NCBI GenBank assembly: GCA_031772625.1
Contig: CM062808.1
Span: forward strand, 142,516,605 to 142,580,604
Direction: 5' to 3'
DNA: 64,000 nucleotides
From: Pinus tabuliformis
Lineage: Eukaryota > Streptophyta > Pinopsida > Pinales > Pinaceae
Both the position numbers and the translations under genes were made by a program. Shown here piece after piece: positions 23,190 through 34,448 of the stretch. The first letter of the stretch is position 1. Each line of letters starts with the position of its first letter. A model generated the notes under the pieces. That model was not told where the DNA came from. It ran no database searches and saw nothing but the letters and a program-made list of their open reading frames with translations.

Positions 23190-25064
23190 TGTTAGCTCTG
23201 CTACATACTTCAGCATTTGGAGGACCAAATACTAGCTTGTCCATGTGTTTATGCAAAAAGGGAGCCCGCAACAGTCTGTTTTCTTCTTCTCCTTCATTTT
23301 CCTTATACTCCCATAGCCCCGCTATCTCTGTTTTCTTCCTAAAACCTCTCCATTCCCTGAAGAAACCCTCCGAAGTCTGAACAAGCCCCTTTTTAGCCCC
23401 AGTCCTTGAGCGCAAAGTTCAAACCTTCCATAAGACCCGACCATATAACTTGGTGCTTTCATCTCTCATCGCTATCGGCAAAGCGCATCATGTGTGTAAA
23501 GGCGATGCCCCTGACTTCCGCCGATGCGATAAAGTCTCAAAAGTGGTTAACTCCTTTATCAGGTCCGTGGTCTAATCGCAAATCAGCAAGCGTAAAGGCC
23601 TAAGGTTATCAAAGGAAAACGCCGATCTGATGACTCCCGTCGTGCCAGATAAAGCGATTCGTCGATTACTCCTCCACCGTTGGATCAGTCCCGCCAAGAT
23701 CCAACGGCCCACGCCGTGCGAACCAATCTCCGCCATCCAATCATCTACCAAGCAATCCAATGGCATTCGCTTTCCCCGCTGCTATAACTTAACCGCATGA
23801 TAACTCGCGATAAAGCGATTTTGGCCCTATCACATCCGCCACGTGCCCTCGTACGATTACCGCCTAAGCTCCAAAAGTGGTGCGATACATACCACTTACC
23901 GCTTAAGCCTGATTCCCCTCTCGCTATCATCCGTGCACCTTATCTGCCCGATAGCTGTTGGATCTGCCCGCTCCGGATCCGACAGCTCACGTTTTTCCAC
24001 TCCCGTTTTCTCCCGATACTCTCTACAAAACAATCCCCGCCATGGATCCACATGATTCAACGGTTGATCTTCCTCCTCCATTCGTCCGCCATGTTGTCCG
24101 TGTCCATAGCCTATCCCGTGCATCAGAAGGAAGAAGGTTGCCAGTATTCAACTCTCGGCGTAATAAATCCTCAACAACCGCATTCAAGAGAAAGCATGAC
24201 CAAGGAAGAAAAGTACAGAGCTCGAGCAGATAAATGCCTTTATCAATTATGGAGCTTCACTCATGCAACACTCCACCTACTCGAGAAGGACAACAGAGCA
24301 TCCAAGATGGTCAAATTCATTCGCAGACACAGTCAGATTGCAGCAGAGACTCCATCAGAGAGTTAAAAACGGTTGGTGGTCCATTATGACCACTCCACAC
24401 ATAGAACAGCAGAATATCTTTGTAATGAAACTCTATATATACCCAGAAAATAGATGTAATCAGGGTTGATGGTTGTAGTTTGATGTTAGGTTCAACTTCT
24501 GGAGACTGTAACTACTTTGATACTTGCAGCGTCTGGTCTTCATTTTAAGCTAATACAAGCTTCTTTTGCTGTTAATTGCTCACTTTCCACTTTTTCTCTG
24601 TTCTAGGCTATGTCTGTTATGCAGTTTCATGTGTTCTTGATATTTAGCATTTGAGGGGCTATCATCCCACCTCTATGTTGAAGTCTAGTATGTATCATTG
24701 AATATGTTATGCAGGTTTCTGTTTATTTAGTGCCAGAGAGCTGTCATCCTGTCTGTGCATTAGGAAATAGATTTGTAGACCTTTTTACTGGTTGCAACCA
24801 GCCATCACATGGTCTTGTGCATCTGTTGGTGTGGTTAGTGTTCTCCATGTTCACTTAATCCTTAAACTGTGAGTGGTTGGTGGTCTAAAGCCTTGTAGTC
24901 TGGGGGTGTTCACCCATGTCTGGAGTTAAGCATAGTAGAAGTGGTTATCTGGCTTGAATAAACATCATTCCTTCCATTCATCCATTTCCAACATTTTTTT
25001 GAGTTTGTAATGTTCCTGAGCATCTCTGAGCTACAACCTAGGAGAGTTTCTTGGGGTGATAACA
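23190..25064 (+). repeat. GypA 5' LTR
   Basis: Starts TGTTAGC and ends ATAACA. A TATA box (TATATATA, about 24434) lies about 35 bp upstream of the likely transcript start. The U3 part holds perfect inverted repeats, for example GATAAAG/CTTTATC at 23528-23560 and CCGTTGGATC/GATCCAACGG at 23677-23707. Relative to the 3' LTR it has about 560 extra bases after the TATA region (24468-25028). That part looks like normal U5, so the other copy was probably shortened. A 189-codon open frame at 23797-24366 lies in U3 and is not called a gene. Confidence 0.85.
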
Positions 25065-25069
25065 TTAAT

Positions 25070-25087
25070 TGGCGTTGTTGCTGGGGA
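25070..25087 (+). promoter_or_regulatory. GypA primer-binding site
   Basis: TGGCGTTGTTGCTGGGGA lies 5 bp after the LTR end. It resembles the Asp-tRNA-type site (TGGCGCCGTTGCCGGGGA) used by many plant Tat/Athila-group Gypsy elements. It fixes the plus orientation of GypA. Confidence 0.75.
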
Positions 25088-25611
25088 GAGGAGATTGAAG
25101 CTCAGCTTCCCTGGGAAAACAACACAGTTCCAAATTTTGATGATAGACAAAGTCTGGGCACATTTCTGGTTGTAATCATCTATCTGACAACTCCACTAGA
25201 GGAAGACCAACCTTTGGCGACTCCACATTGTAGTTCTTGGCTCAGTTTGTGAGGCATACTCGAAGAAACCCTCAGAGACCACTAGCTGACCAGTGCCTGA
25301 CCCTGAGAAGATCGTTAAGCAGAAGAAAATTTTGAAGAAAGGAGCATCAGGATCAGGTAAGCCCAAGAAATCTTATGTATCTCTGCAAGAGAAGGTTTTA
25401 GTTGAGAAGACACTGTTTGGAGAACTAGAACCTAGTATTGCTAGTAAAAATCACCTTCAGAGATTCATAAAGCTCCTGTTCATTCATTTCCCTTTCGGAT
25501 CTCAGTCCAAAGAAAGTATTCCATGTTGTCTATCATTTTCCTCTGTCTCTGTCATCCATTTCATTGATTCATACCACTCAGTCTACTAGTATCCTTTCAC
25601 CTACCTTAGTC

Positions 25612-26370
25612 ATGGCAGGTCAGCAAGCTCCTACAAAGATAGAAAGAATCGTTGCTGCTAGATATGGACCTTTGGTCTTGCCTGTAGCTTTGAATTCCAT
25701 GCCTGCAGGAGATTATCAGAAATATATGCCTAAGTTTACTGGTACATAAGGAGTAACAGCTGAAGAGCACCTTGAGTCTTTTTATAGCTATGCTGATAAC
25801 CTGGATATCAATGAAGATGATGTGTGGATGAGGGTTTTTGTCCAAAGCCTAGATGGGGAGGCTAGAAAATGGTTCAGAGAATTAACCCCTAGGTCTATAG
25901 CAGACATTGAGGCCTTAGATGATGTGTTCTTAAAGCATTGGGGGGATAAGAAATATCTGCTCTTTTATCATACTGAATTTGGGAACTTGCAGAGGGAAAA
26001 TGGTGAGTTGTTGTCTGATTTCAACAAGAGATTCAACCATATGTACAACAGAATACCATATGAAGTGAAACCCACCCCTACTTCTGCTATGATCACTTAT
26101 GCCAATGCCTTTGATTCTCAGTTCTGCCTGCTGTTAAGAGAAAGAAGATGTGCTTCTTTGGCTGATATGCAAGATGCAGCCTTTGAAGTAGAATCAAACA
26201 TCATAGCTGCAGGGAGGCTCGAAGGTGATGCTGATAGGAGAAGATAGAGGGGTGAGATCTCATCATCCTCAGATCCTAAGATCGATAAATTGGCCGAGAT
26301 GGTAGAGTCATTAGCCTCTAGAGTTTCCCAATTAAAGGATGAGCAGCATTCTGAGGAAGCAGGAGCTCCT
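25612..26370 (+). pseudogene. GypA gag region
   Basis: From the Met at 25612 the sequence shows the retrotransposon gag pattern: a short N-terminus, then a stretch like VFVQSLDGEARKWFRELTPR (about 25840-25900) and a helical core with LQRENGELLSDFNKRF. This is the capsid-like domain that packages element RNA. No zinc knuckle is visible before the frame is cut by GypB at 26371. It is broken. Confidence 0.75.
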
Positions 26371-27661
26371 TGTAGTGTCCTATCTAGGGTGCTAGATTAG
26401 GCTATATTTATTATCGACCAGGATAAGTAAACCTCGAGGCATGCGTCTACAATCTATAGACATAAAGGATTCCTAACTAAGTGTTCATGACGGTAGGTTA
26501 CAAAACTTCTTTACGGAAGGTTGCGGTATGCTCCCTATCACCTTGACACTCAGGTCACTCAATTCATCTAACTATTCTAAAAACACTGCGTATTACTTAA
26601 ACCAAGATTTAAATCCCCTTACAAGGATGTTGTGCATAAAACCCCTGTTCAGTGAACACTTAGCATTCAACGTTTATCATTCATGAAAGATTAAGACATA
26701 CTGAAATCATAGGCACACTTAAATTCAAATACATGGGAAGCAGGGTTCATGAAGATGCTTTAAAAAGATAACGAAAGATCAAATCCCTTACAGGATACAG
26801 TTCAACGATCTCAGTGATGAATCTTTCTAGTCACCATCATAAACATCATTCATAAGAATTAAATCAATGAAATCATAAACCAAACTCTAATCACTGTGCA
26901 TACTATTGAATATTCAGAAGTTGCTAATGAAATAAAATGACAGTATACCCATTCCACGCAGGGCCCATCCACGTTTCAATGGTATACTGGAATACACTCA
27001 AGCAACTATAGAGTTAACGCAATAACAAAGTCGTGACTGCAACTGAGTTCTGGTATTAAGTTCAAAAGCTCTGTTTTTCAAAATGATGTCCCGACATTAA
27101 CAACCACACAACTGTGTTTATATATATCTTTTTAAAAAAAACTAACACCGTTTACATTTGGAACGAATGTACATTCGTTATGCAGCGGTTGCCGCTTTTG
27201 TTATGGAATGATTTTTAAGTTGTTTCCATTCTGAACCAATTTCCCAAAAAGGAACAAAACTAAACCGGTTTAGAACCCTATGGTTGTTGCTGCTTTTATC
27301 GCCAACATGCTGATCTTTGACCAGCATTGACTGCACGACCAGGAGTGTTGGTTCTGTTGTAGGATCGATGTTCATCCATGCTTGTACATTCTATTTCTCG
27401 TCCCTACCCTTTGCTTTAGCTTACCTGTCATGCCATATGTCAAACAATAAACCATTTACAGGATGTTGTAACTTCCTGTAGTCTTTTTATCAAAAATCCC
27501 TAATTCTTTAACATAAAACTCATAAATCAATTTTAATGCCTCTAACAACTATAATACTGTTAACTAATCAATTTCAAGGGGTCGAAGAGATTTATGAAGG
27601 AAAAAGGTAGGCAAACGATGTGTTTCAGGAGGAAAAAGGAGGTCATGGAATGGTACCAACA
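26371..27661 (-). repeat. GypB 3' LTR
   Basis: Begins TGTAGTGTCC and ends ACCAACA on the plus strand. It contains an 18-bp perfect palindrome AACGAATGTACATTCGTT (27162-27179) and a 14-bp one, CTAAACCGGTTTAG (27260-27273). Both are kept in the other LTR. A purine-rich tract in the sense direction (plus strand TCTCTCCCCGGC, from 27662) abuts it. Confidence 0.9.
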
Positions 27662-27734
27662 TCTCTCCCCGGCTTAATGAATTAGCATGTCCTCATGCTA
27701 ACCCTGATGTGCTTCCTCTGAACTCTGTCCCTGC

Positions 27735-29057
27735 CTATACCTCTGCTGCCTTCAACAATGTATCCACATTCTTCTTCACTTGGGCATCTTTCTGACCATG
27801 GAGCTCATGCTTTAAACTTTTGTACTTTTCCTTGAGGGCCTTCTTTTGGTTATACCATTTAGTTGCCCACTTACAAATATCTGTTTGTTCAGCTTCAAGT
27901 TCCTTGATTTGTTCCCTTAACTTCTCATTTTTCTGTTGAGTCTCTTTACTCTGTGCTCTTAGCATTTCATTTTCTTTCTTGATGACTTTTTCCAGTATGT
28001 TGGCCTCCATTAGTTCTTCCTTTAACTTCTCAATTTGCTTCTCCAGTTTCCTTTGTTGCTTAATGGCAGGTTGTGAATCTTTTTCTTGCCTATTGTTGCT
28101 TTCAACCTCCATCTCAGCTCCTGGTCCAGGTTGTGAGTGAGCACTACTCTCAATATCCATCGGTATAGGTACATTTGATTCGGGTTGGTCTTCTTGTAGC
28201 TGGGTCTTTGATGCTCTCCTGGTTCTTCTTGTATAGGTGGTAAAATTTTTATCTTGCTCTGCTTTCTGAGCATCCTCTTTTCTCATTTTCCTCGTCCTCA
28301 CACTGCTAATGGGTGGAGGTACCTTGCTTGCTTTGGGTACATGAATCTCTTCATCAATATCATTCATAAATCCTGAGTTCTCCTGCGGTTCTTCCTTGTC
28401 CTATTCATCTTTAATTTGGTTGGCAGCCAAGAATTCCTTTCATGTTTTTCCTCTTCTTTGTAACTCATATTCAATAAGGATTTTAACTAGCCCAAAGTGA
28501 TATAAGCTCTTGTCTTCGTTACCTTTCTGCTTTTGGATGGTCTTCGACATTTTGGTTAGGCTTTGCAAGAGGAAGTATGGTAGACTGATAACACACTGCC
28601 CTTTCAAATGTAACAATAGTTTGATATGGTACAAGTAAACAATGTTGTAGTGGCCTTCACAAGTTACAATTTTTTGGATGATATAGACTATCTCGTCCCA
28701 CGGATGCACCAGCCAGCTCCTTGGGACGCCTTTCTTCCAATTAACGGATGAAACCCTTGATCTGGACATAAATTGAGTCCATGACTTTTCTTTGAATTGC
28801 TTTGTCTTGAAGTATTTCTCCCCTTCTGGGCTGATCCCTAGGGACTGAGCTATGGTGTGTTCCGAAACCCTGAATGAAAAATTACCTATCAGAGCTTTCT
28901 CCCCATTGAATGTAAAAGCGAACTGTTTAGTGACCTCCTCATTACTTCCATGAAACTTCTCTAAAAAGGGCAACCATTGTATTTCTTTGAGAATTGAAAT
29001 GCAGTGTTCGTGGTACTGGGAACTGTCGAATATGCTTGGCTCGACCCTATTGGTCAT
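27735..29057 (-). pseudogene. GypB additional 3' ORFs, function unknown
   Basis: Two long minus-strand frames lie between integrase and 3' LTR. The first (28440-29057, 205 codons) looks globular, with segments such as WLPFLEKFHGSNEEV and FSFRVSEHTIAQSLGIS. The second (27735-28367, 210 codons) is highly charged and heptad-like, predicting a long coiled coil. Tat/Athila-type elements often carry extra ORFs here, some called env-like. I see no signal peptide or membrane segment, so env-like is not supported. The globular part may be a plant mobile-domain-like protein. The two frames may originally have been one protein. Confidence 0.6.
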
Positions 29058-30672
29058 TTTGGCAGAGAATTTTGTTCTAACTCTTCTTTGTTTATGCTTT
29101 GCAAATTCAACAAAGATGTTCTGGTTTGTTACCTTTTGTCTTCCGCCCCAACACTGCTGACCTGGTGGCGCCCTCGGCTCTTCAACACTAGCTCCTTTAG
29201 TAACTCAAGCGATGCCCAGATGACTGTCTTGTAATTATGGTGGAGGTCGAACCCAAATGACTACATTTCCCTTTCGTAGTGCTTGTTACTTTCAATCCTT
29301 ACTGTTGAAGTCACAGAAGTCGAATGCTAACATAGAATAACTGAGAATGAAAATGAAATAACTGGCTTAACTCAATTCATAACATATTCATTTTTTTTGT
29401 AACAGAGGAATGGTTGTACTGGTCGTATGGATACCATCATAAAAGCGCTAGAAGCATATATGGAGTACTAGGGCATGATTTCAGGTATTCGTTTGCATCA
29501 TTTGGCTTCGTCGAGTGGTTAAGTCATAATTCGGCCATTTCAAACATAATAAATAAGCCCGCATAACATTTGGTTTTCAAACAATTCACCACGTGTCCTG
29601 CTTCTGTTGGTACCCGGCCAAATAGAGATGTTGGAACGGTAGTAGGGTCTAATTGGTGTAACAGAGATTGAAAAGGTGATATGAGAGGGTATTAACAAAA
29701 TCATATAAGTATGAGATAGGTTGGAGTATTGGGAGATGATAGGGATTAACAATAGGATAAGGGGTGATAGGTATGGAGGTGTTTCTGAAATTGATCATAG
29801 CAGTCACAGTTATTAAATTTAACATTAAAAATTAATCTAAGAATTTAAATGTTAAGAATAAGGAATACATTACACTTTTTTTGGTTGTTCAAGCGTTGCA
29901 TTGGCATGCTAGGTAGGACTAGTCTCTTTTGACTACTCTTTGTTGTTCATAACAGGTCCCCCTGGGATAGATTCGAATGCAACAGGTCCCTCTGAGATCT
30001 GGAAAATGTTCATGCAGCTTCTTTGAAATCCAGAAAAGAACTATATGTATACAGGTTCCTTGATCTTTGGTATTTGATGAAGTCTTGGCGACAAGCAACC
30101 TTTGGATCCCTGTTGAAACTTGATGAAGCTTTGCTGAAGTAATCTTGAAATAACAGTCTCTTAACAGGTCCCACTACTGTTGGTGCTGGTAACATGGTCT
30201 TCTGGACAGAACAGATCCCCCTGCATAATGTTTTTAAACAGGTCCCTCTGAGATAAAACAAGGACAAAACAACTTCTTTATTGAAATCTGGAGTGCTGAA
30301 ACAAACTCTTTGGAAATTTACAGTGAGGAGATGAGATAAGAAATCTTTGAGAATTTACAATGAGGAGATAAGAAAACAAAATGCTGATGCTTCTCCCCCC
30401 CACTAAAGTTTTGACTTGTCCTCAAGTCATTATTCAGTTGATGAATCAAACAGGAAACAAAAGAAAAGGAATTCTTACCCGCCAACGAATTGGTTTTCAA
30501 GTAAGAATTCTGGGTTAGAGTGTGCCAGAGTCTGGTTTTCACATCTAACCCATTTTTATTATTTTTTCGTTGTGTTTTTTCTTTTTTTAGATTTTGTTTT
30601 GTTGTTGTTGTTGTTGTTGTTTTTTTTTTTTTTTTTAATTTCTTTTGAATTTCTAAATTGAAATGAAATGAA
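29058..30672. other. GypB non-coding spacer between pol and 3' ORFs
   Basis: No conserved coding signal. The motif AACAGGTCCCYCTGRGAT, or close variants, recurs about five to six times between 29950 and 30260. A (GTT)n run and a long T tract lie at about 30600-30640. Such spacers are typical of large Gypsy elements. Confidence 0.6.
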
Positions 30673-32450
30673 CTAAGGCAGAGATACTGCAGCTGAAGGC
30701 TGCAATATCTCAACCTCTCTCTGTTGAGATACAGTTTGAAGAAAATTTTGCTTGCTGATGGGCTTATTATATAGTTTCAAGCGATGACCATTGACAGTAA
30801 AGGAGTGCCCTTCTCCATCAATAGTGGTGAGCTTGACTGATCCATTGTCATAGACTTGAATGATTTCGTATGGGCCCATCCAATGTGTAGTAAACTTGGC
30901 TTTATGATCTCTAAATTTAGAGTCGAAAAGTAAAGCCCAGTCTCCTTCTTTGAACTGCTTCTTCTTGATATGTGCATCATGCCACTGCTTCCTTTGTTTT
31001 TGCATGAGGATTGTGGTTTCCTCTGCTTGCTGCCTCATTTCATCCAGCTGGTTCAACTGCTGAATTCTTTCTTGTTGTGCTTGGTTCAAATCAATTTGTA
31101 AATCTGCAGCCATTTTAAAAGTATGTATTTGAAACTCAATAGGAAGCATTACCTCTTTGCCATACACCAACTGATATGGTGTAAATCTGTAGTATTCTTC
31201 CACATGATTCTATAAGCCCAGAGTGCATCTTTGAGCTTCTCTTCCCAATTCTTTCTATTCATTGCCATAGTTTTAGTGATAATCCCTTCCAAAGTTTTGT
31301 TTGTGGACTCCACCTGGCCATTGGCCTGTGGATGGTAAGGTGTACTTCTTTTGTGCTTGATTTGGTATTTTTTTGTGATGTCCTTCACTAACTTTGAAGT
31401 AAATTGAGTACCTTGATCAGTCACTATCTCCCTTGGTACTCCATACCTTACAAAAATCTCTTCAAAAAGGAAGTTTACCACTGTTTGTTCAGTGGCTCTA
31501 ACTAGTGCTTTTGCTTCAACCCATTTTGTTACATAATCAGTACATACTAAGATGTACTTCTTACCATTAGAGGTTGGGTTAATGGGTCCTATAAAATCTA
31601 GAGCCCATTTTTCAAATGGCTCTAGGTGTACTTGGGGCTGAAGTGGCATCTCATCTGTAGCTGTTGGCCTGCCCATTCTTTGGCAGCTATCACAACTCTT
31701 CACATACTTCTTGGAATCCTTAAAAATGGATGGCCAGTAGTATCCAAGACTAATAATTTTGAATGATGTTCGCTTAGCTGCAAAATTCCCACCACACGGT
31801 TCATCATGGCAAGATTTTAAAATATCAATTATCTCATCATTTCTTACACAACGTCTAATAATCATATCATAACCAGTGTAAAATAAATCTCCATTAATCC
31901 ATGAGTATCGAGCACTTTGTTTGACTAGTCTCTTATTTTCCTTTGGAGTAAAGTATGGAGGTGTCCTTCCTGTAGACAAATAATTGTCCAAGTCAGCATA
32001 CCAAGGATTCACTATGGAAATTGCAAATAAATTTTCATCTGGAAAAGAATCTTCAACCGGAACAGCCTCACCTGGATTTTGCAGTCTAGAAAGAAAATCT
32101 GCCACCTGATTCTCTTTACCTGGTCTATCTAACACTGTGATGTTAAATTCCTGTAACAATAATAACCATCTGGTAACTCTGCCACTAGTTATTGGTTTAT
32201 TCATTAAATGTCTAATGGCAGAATGGTCAGTATGTACAAAGACTTCATAACCAGTTATATAATGTCGGAATTTATTCACAGCATATATGATGGCGAGTGT
32301 TTCCTTTTCTATGACTTTGTAGTTTAATTCTGCAGGTGTTATATTTTTGCTAATGAAATAAATGGCATAATTACAAGATTCCTCTTTTTGGCCTAATGAG
32401 GCACCTACTGCAGTGTCAGATGCATCTGTAAAGATATGAAACGGTAGGCT
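30673..32450 (-). pseudogene. GypB RNase H end and integrase
   Basis: On the minus strand an RNase H segment (with FVHTDHSAIRHLMNK) leads into the H2C2 zinc-binding region (CHDEPCGGNFAAKRT ... SCDSCQRMG). The integrase core follows, with WALDFIGPI, VTDQGTQFTSKL and HPQANGQVESTNK. The C-terminal part (30673-31203) has TPYQLVYGKEVMLPIE and a GPYEIIQVYDNGSVKL barrel-like segment, but no chromodomain. It would insert element DNA into the genome. The region is broken. Confidence 0.88.
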
Positions 32451-33978
32451 CTAGTTAGGCCCCTTTAAGACTGGTGCGGTTGATAACTTCTTTTCAATGA
32501 GTGTTTCGAATGCTTGCTGGCAATTCTCATTCCAGTTGAAAAGTACGTCTTTTGTTAGAAGCTTAAACAAAGGTAAAGCTATTTTACTAAAATGTTCAAT
32601 AAATCTTTTGTAATAGCTTGCATACCTAAGGAAACTTCTTACCTCTCTTTGATTCTTTGGAATTGGCAAATCAACAATGATCTGGATTTTTGTTGGATCA
32701 ACTTTAATGCCTTGAAAAGAAATATAGTGGCCTAATACTATCCCCTCGTTTAACATTATAAAGCACTTTTCATTGCTCAGGGATAGATTAGCTTCGATAC
32801 ATCTTTTCAAAACTCTTTCAAGGTTCTCTAATGCATGTTCAAATGAATTGCCATACACTGAAAAATCATCCATGTAAACTTCAACACAATCATGAACTAA
32901 ATCAGTGAAAATAGCTAATACAGCTCTCTGAAATGTAGCTGGAGCATTGCAAAGTCAAAATCAAAACATTATAAGAATAAGTTCCCCAAGGACAAGTGAA
33001 TGTGGTTTTGTCCTGGTCTTCTGAGGCTATCCTGATCTGGTTGTAGCCACTGAAACCATCAAGAAAAGAGAATGATGATTTCCCAGCTAATGTGTCTAAC
33101 ACTTGGTCAATAAATGGTAGTGGGAAATAATATTTGAGCGTTTCTTTGTTCAATTGTCTGTAATCAACACAAATTCGCCACTTACCATTTTTCTTGGGCA
33201 CTATTACCAATGGGGATACCCACTGACTGTCAGAAATAGGATATATAAAATTAACTCTCAATAGTTTTTGCAATTCTTCTCTGACAATATCCTGGAGCAT
33301 GGGGTTCATTCTTCTGTGCGGCTGCCTCACTGGTTTGATAGTACTATCAGTATAAATATGGTGAGTGCATGTGTCGGGGTGAATCCCATGCATATCGGTG
33401 TAGTCCCAAGCAAATGCTTTCTGGTATTTTCTCAATAGTTGAATTATTTTCTCTTGCTGAGATGAGTCTAGGTGATTGCCAATGTTCAGAGTTTTCCCTG
33501 GACTAATCTCTATGATCTGACTGTGTGTGTTTGTGATGGTTTGAACAGGAAAAATATCATGAAATGTTGTTTGCAAAGATTGGATGGTGCATGTTTCCTG
33601 AAAATTTTGGGCTAAAAGTACATCTGCAGCATGATATTGGTCGTTTCTCAAATTTTCAGAAATATCAAGTTGATAAAGGAACAATTCTACCAAATCTTTA
33701 TTATTTTGTTCTTGAAAATCATAGATTTGGTCGATGCTAAAAACAGATTGTACTTCTTCTTTATCACTGTATTTATCTTCAAGCCATAAATTGTGTGCTA
33801 CTGCTGGTGATTGTGCCGATGGATAAAGAGTGAGTTGTTTTCTTTCAGTTCCTCGTGAAATGATCATATTGCCCGATCGACATCCTATGAATGCATCAAC
33901 AGTCGCTAACCATGGTCTACCAAGGATGATAGGGTGCCCTCCTAAATTGGATTTGGGTTGAATAACTAAGAAGTCCAC
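32451..33978 (-). pseudogene. GypB reverse transcriptase and start of RNase H
   Basis: The minus strand shows the RT series of Ty3/Gypsy: WVSPLVIVPKKNGKWRICVD, then FPLPFIDQVLDTLAGKSSFS, FSGYNQI and, further on, MDDFSVYG. The following stretch matches the RT-RNase H connection (LGHYISFQGIKVDPTKI). It copies element RNA into DNA in the particle. The region is broken. Confidence 0.9.
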
Positions 33979-33995
33979 TGGATACTCCCAAGAGT

Positions 33996-34448
33996 CTAGT
34001 GAACAATTATGTCCTCCAAAATCCCTTCAGGAATCACTTTAGACCTATCAGCTAGTTCTAGAACAATTGTTGTGTGTTGCAAATTTATGAGCTGGAGTGT
34101 TCTCATGGTTTCAAGAGTCATGACATTTATTGCAGCCCCAAGATCTATTAAGGTATTTGGAATATGTATGTTGTTAATGATTGTAGTAACTCTGGGGATA
34201 CCAGGATCAACATACTTTTCCAGTGAGATGGTATTTGTCATAAGGCCAGCTAAATGTCCTATAACATGAATGGTTTGTGGATCAATCCTTTTCCTAGTGG
34301 GCTTCTTAAGGCACATTTCTTTGATTGCTTTAGTATATATGGGAATGTCTTTTATGGCTTGCAGTAGCGGAATTTTTATATAGACATTCTTGAGCTCATC
34401 TAAAACATCAAACTGTGGTATAGACATTGGAAGTTTCATTTGGACCAA
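33996..34448 (-). pseudogene. GypB aspartic protease
   Basis: A frame with VTTIINNIHIPNTLIDLGAA followed by INVMTLETM has the layout of the retroviral-type protease active-site region in plant Gypsy elements. It lies between gag and RT as expected. Its job is to cut the Gag-Pol polyprotein. It is part of a broken element. Confidence 0.7.

Noticed and set aside
23797-24366. 189-codon open frame, with a counterpart near 40811-41188
   Set aside because: It lies in the U3 part of the GypA LTR and recurs only because the LTR is duplicated. Composition and frame changes between copies do not suggest a protein.
30416-30661. Plus-strand frame ending in Leu/Phe runs
   Set aside because: It is produced by the (GTT)n and T-run low-complexity sequence in the GypB spacer.
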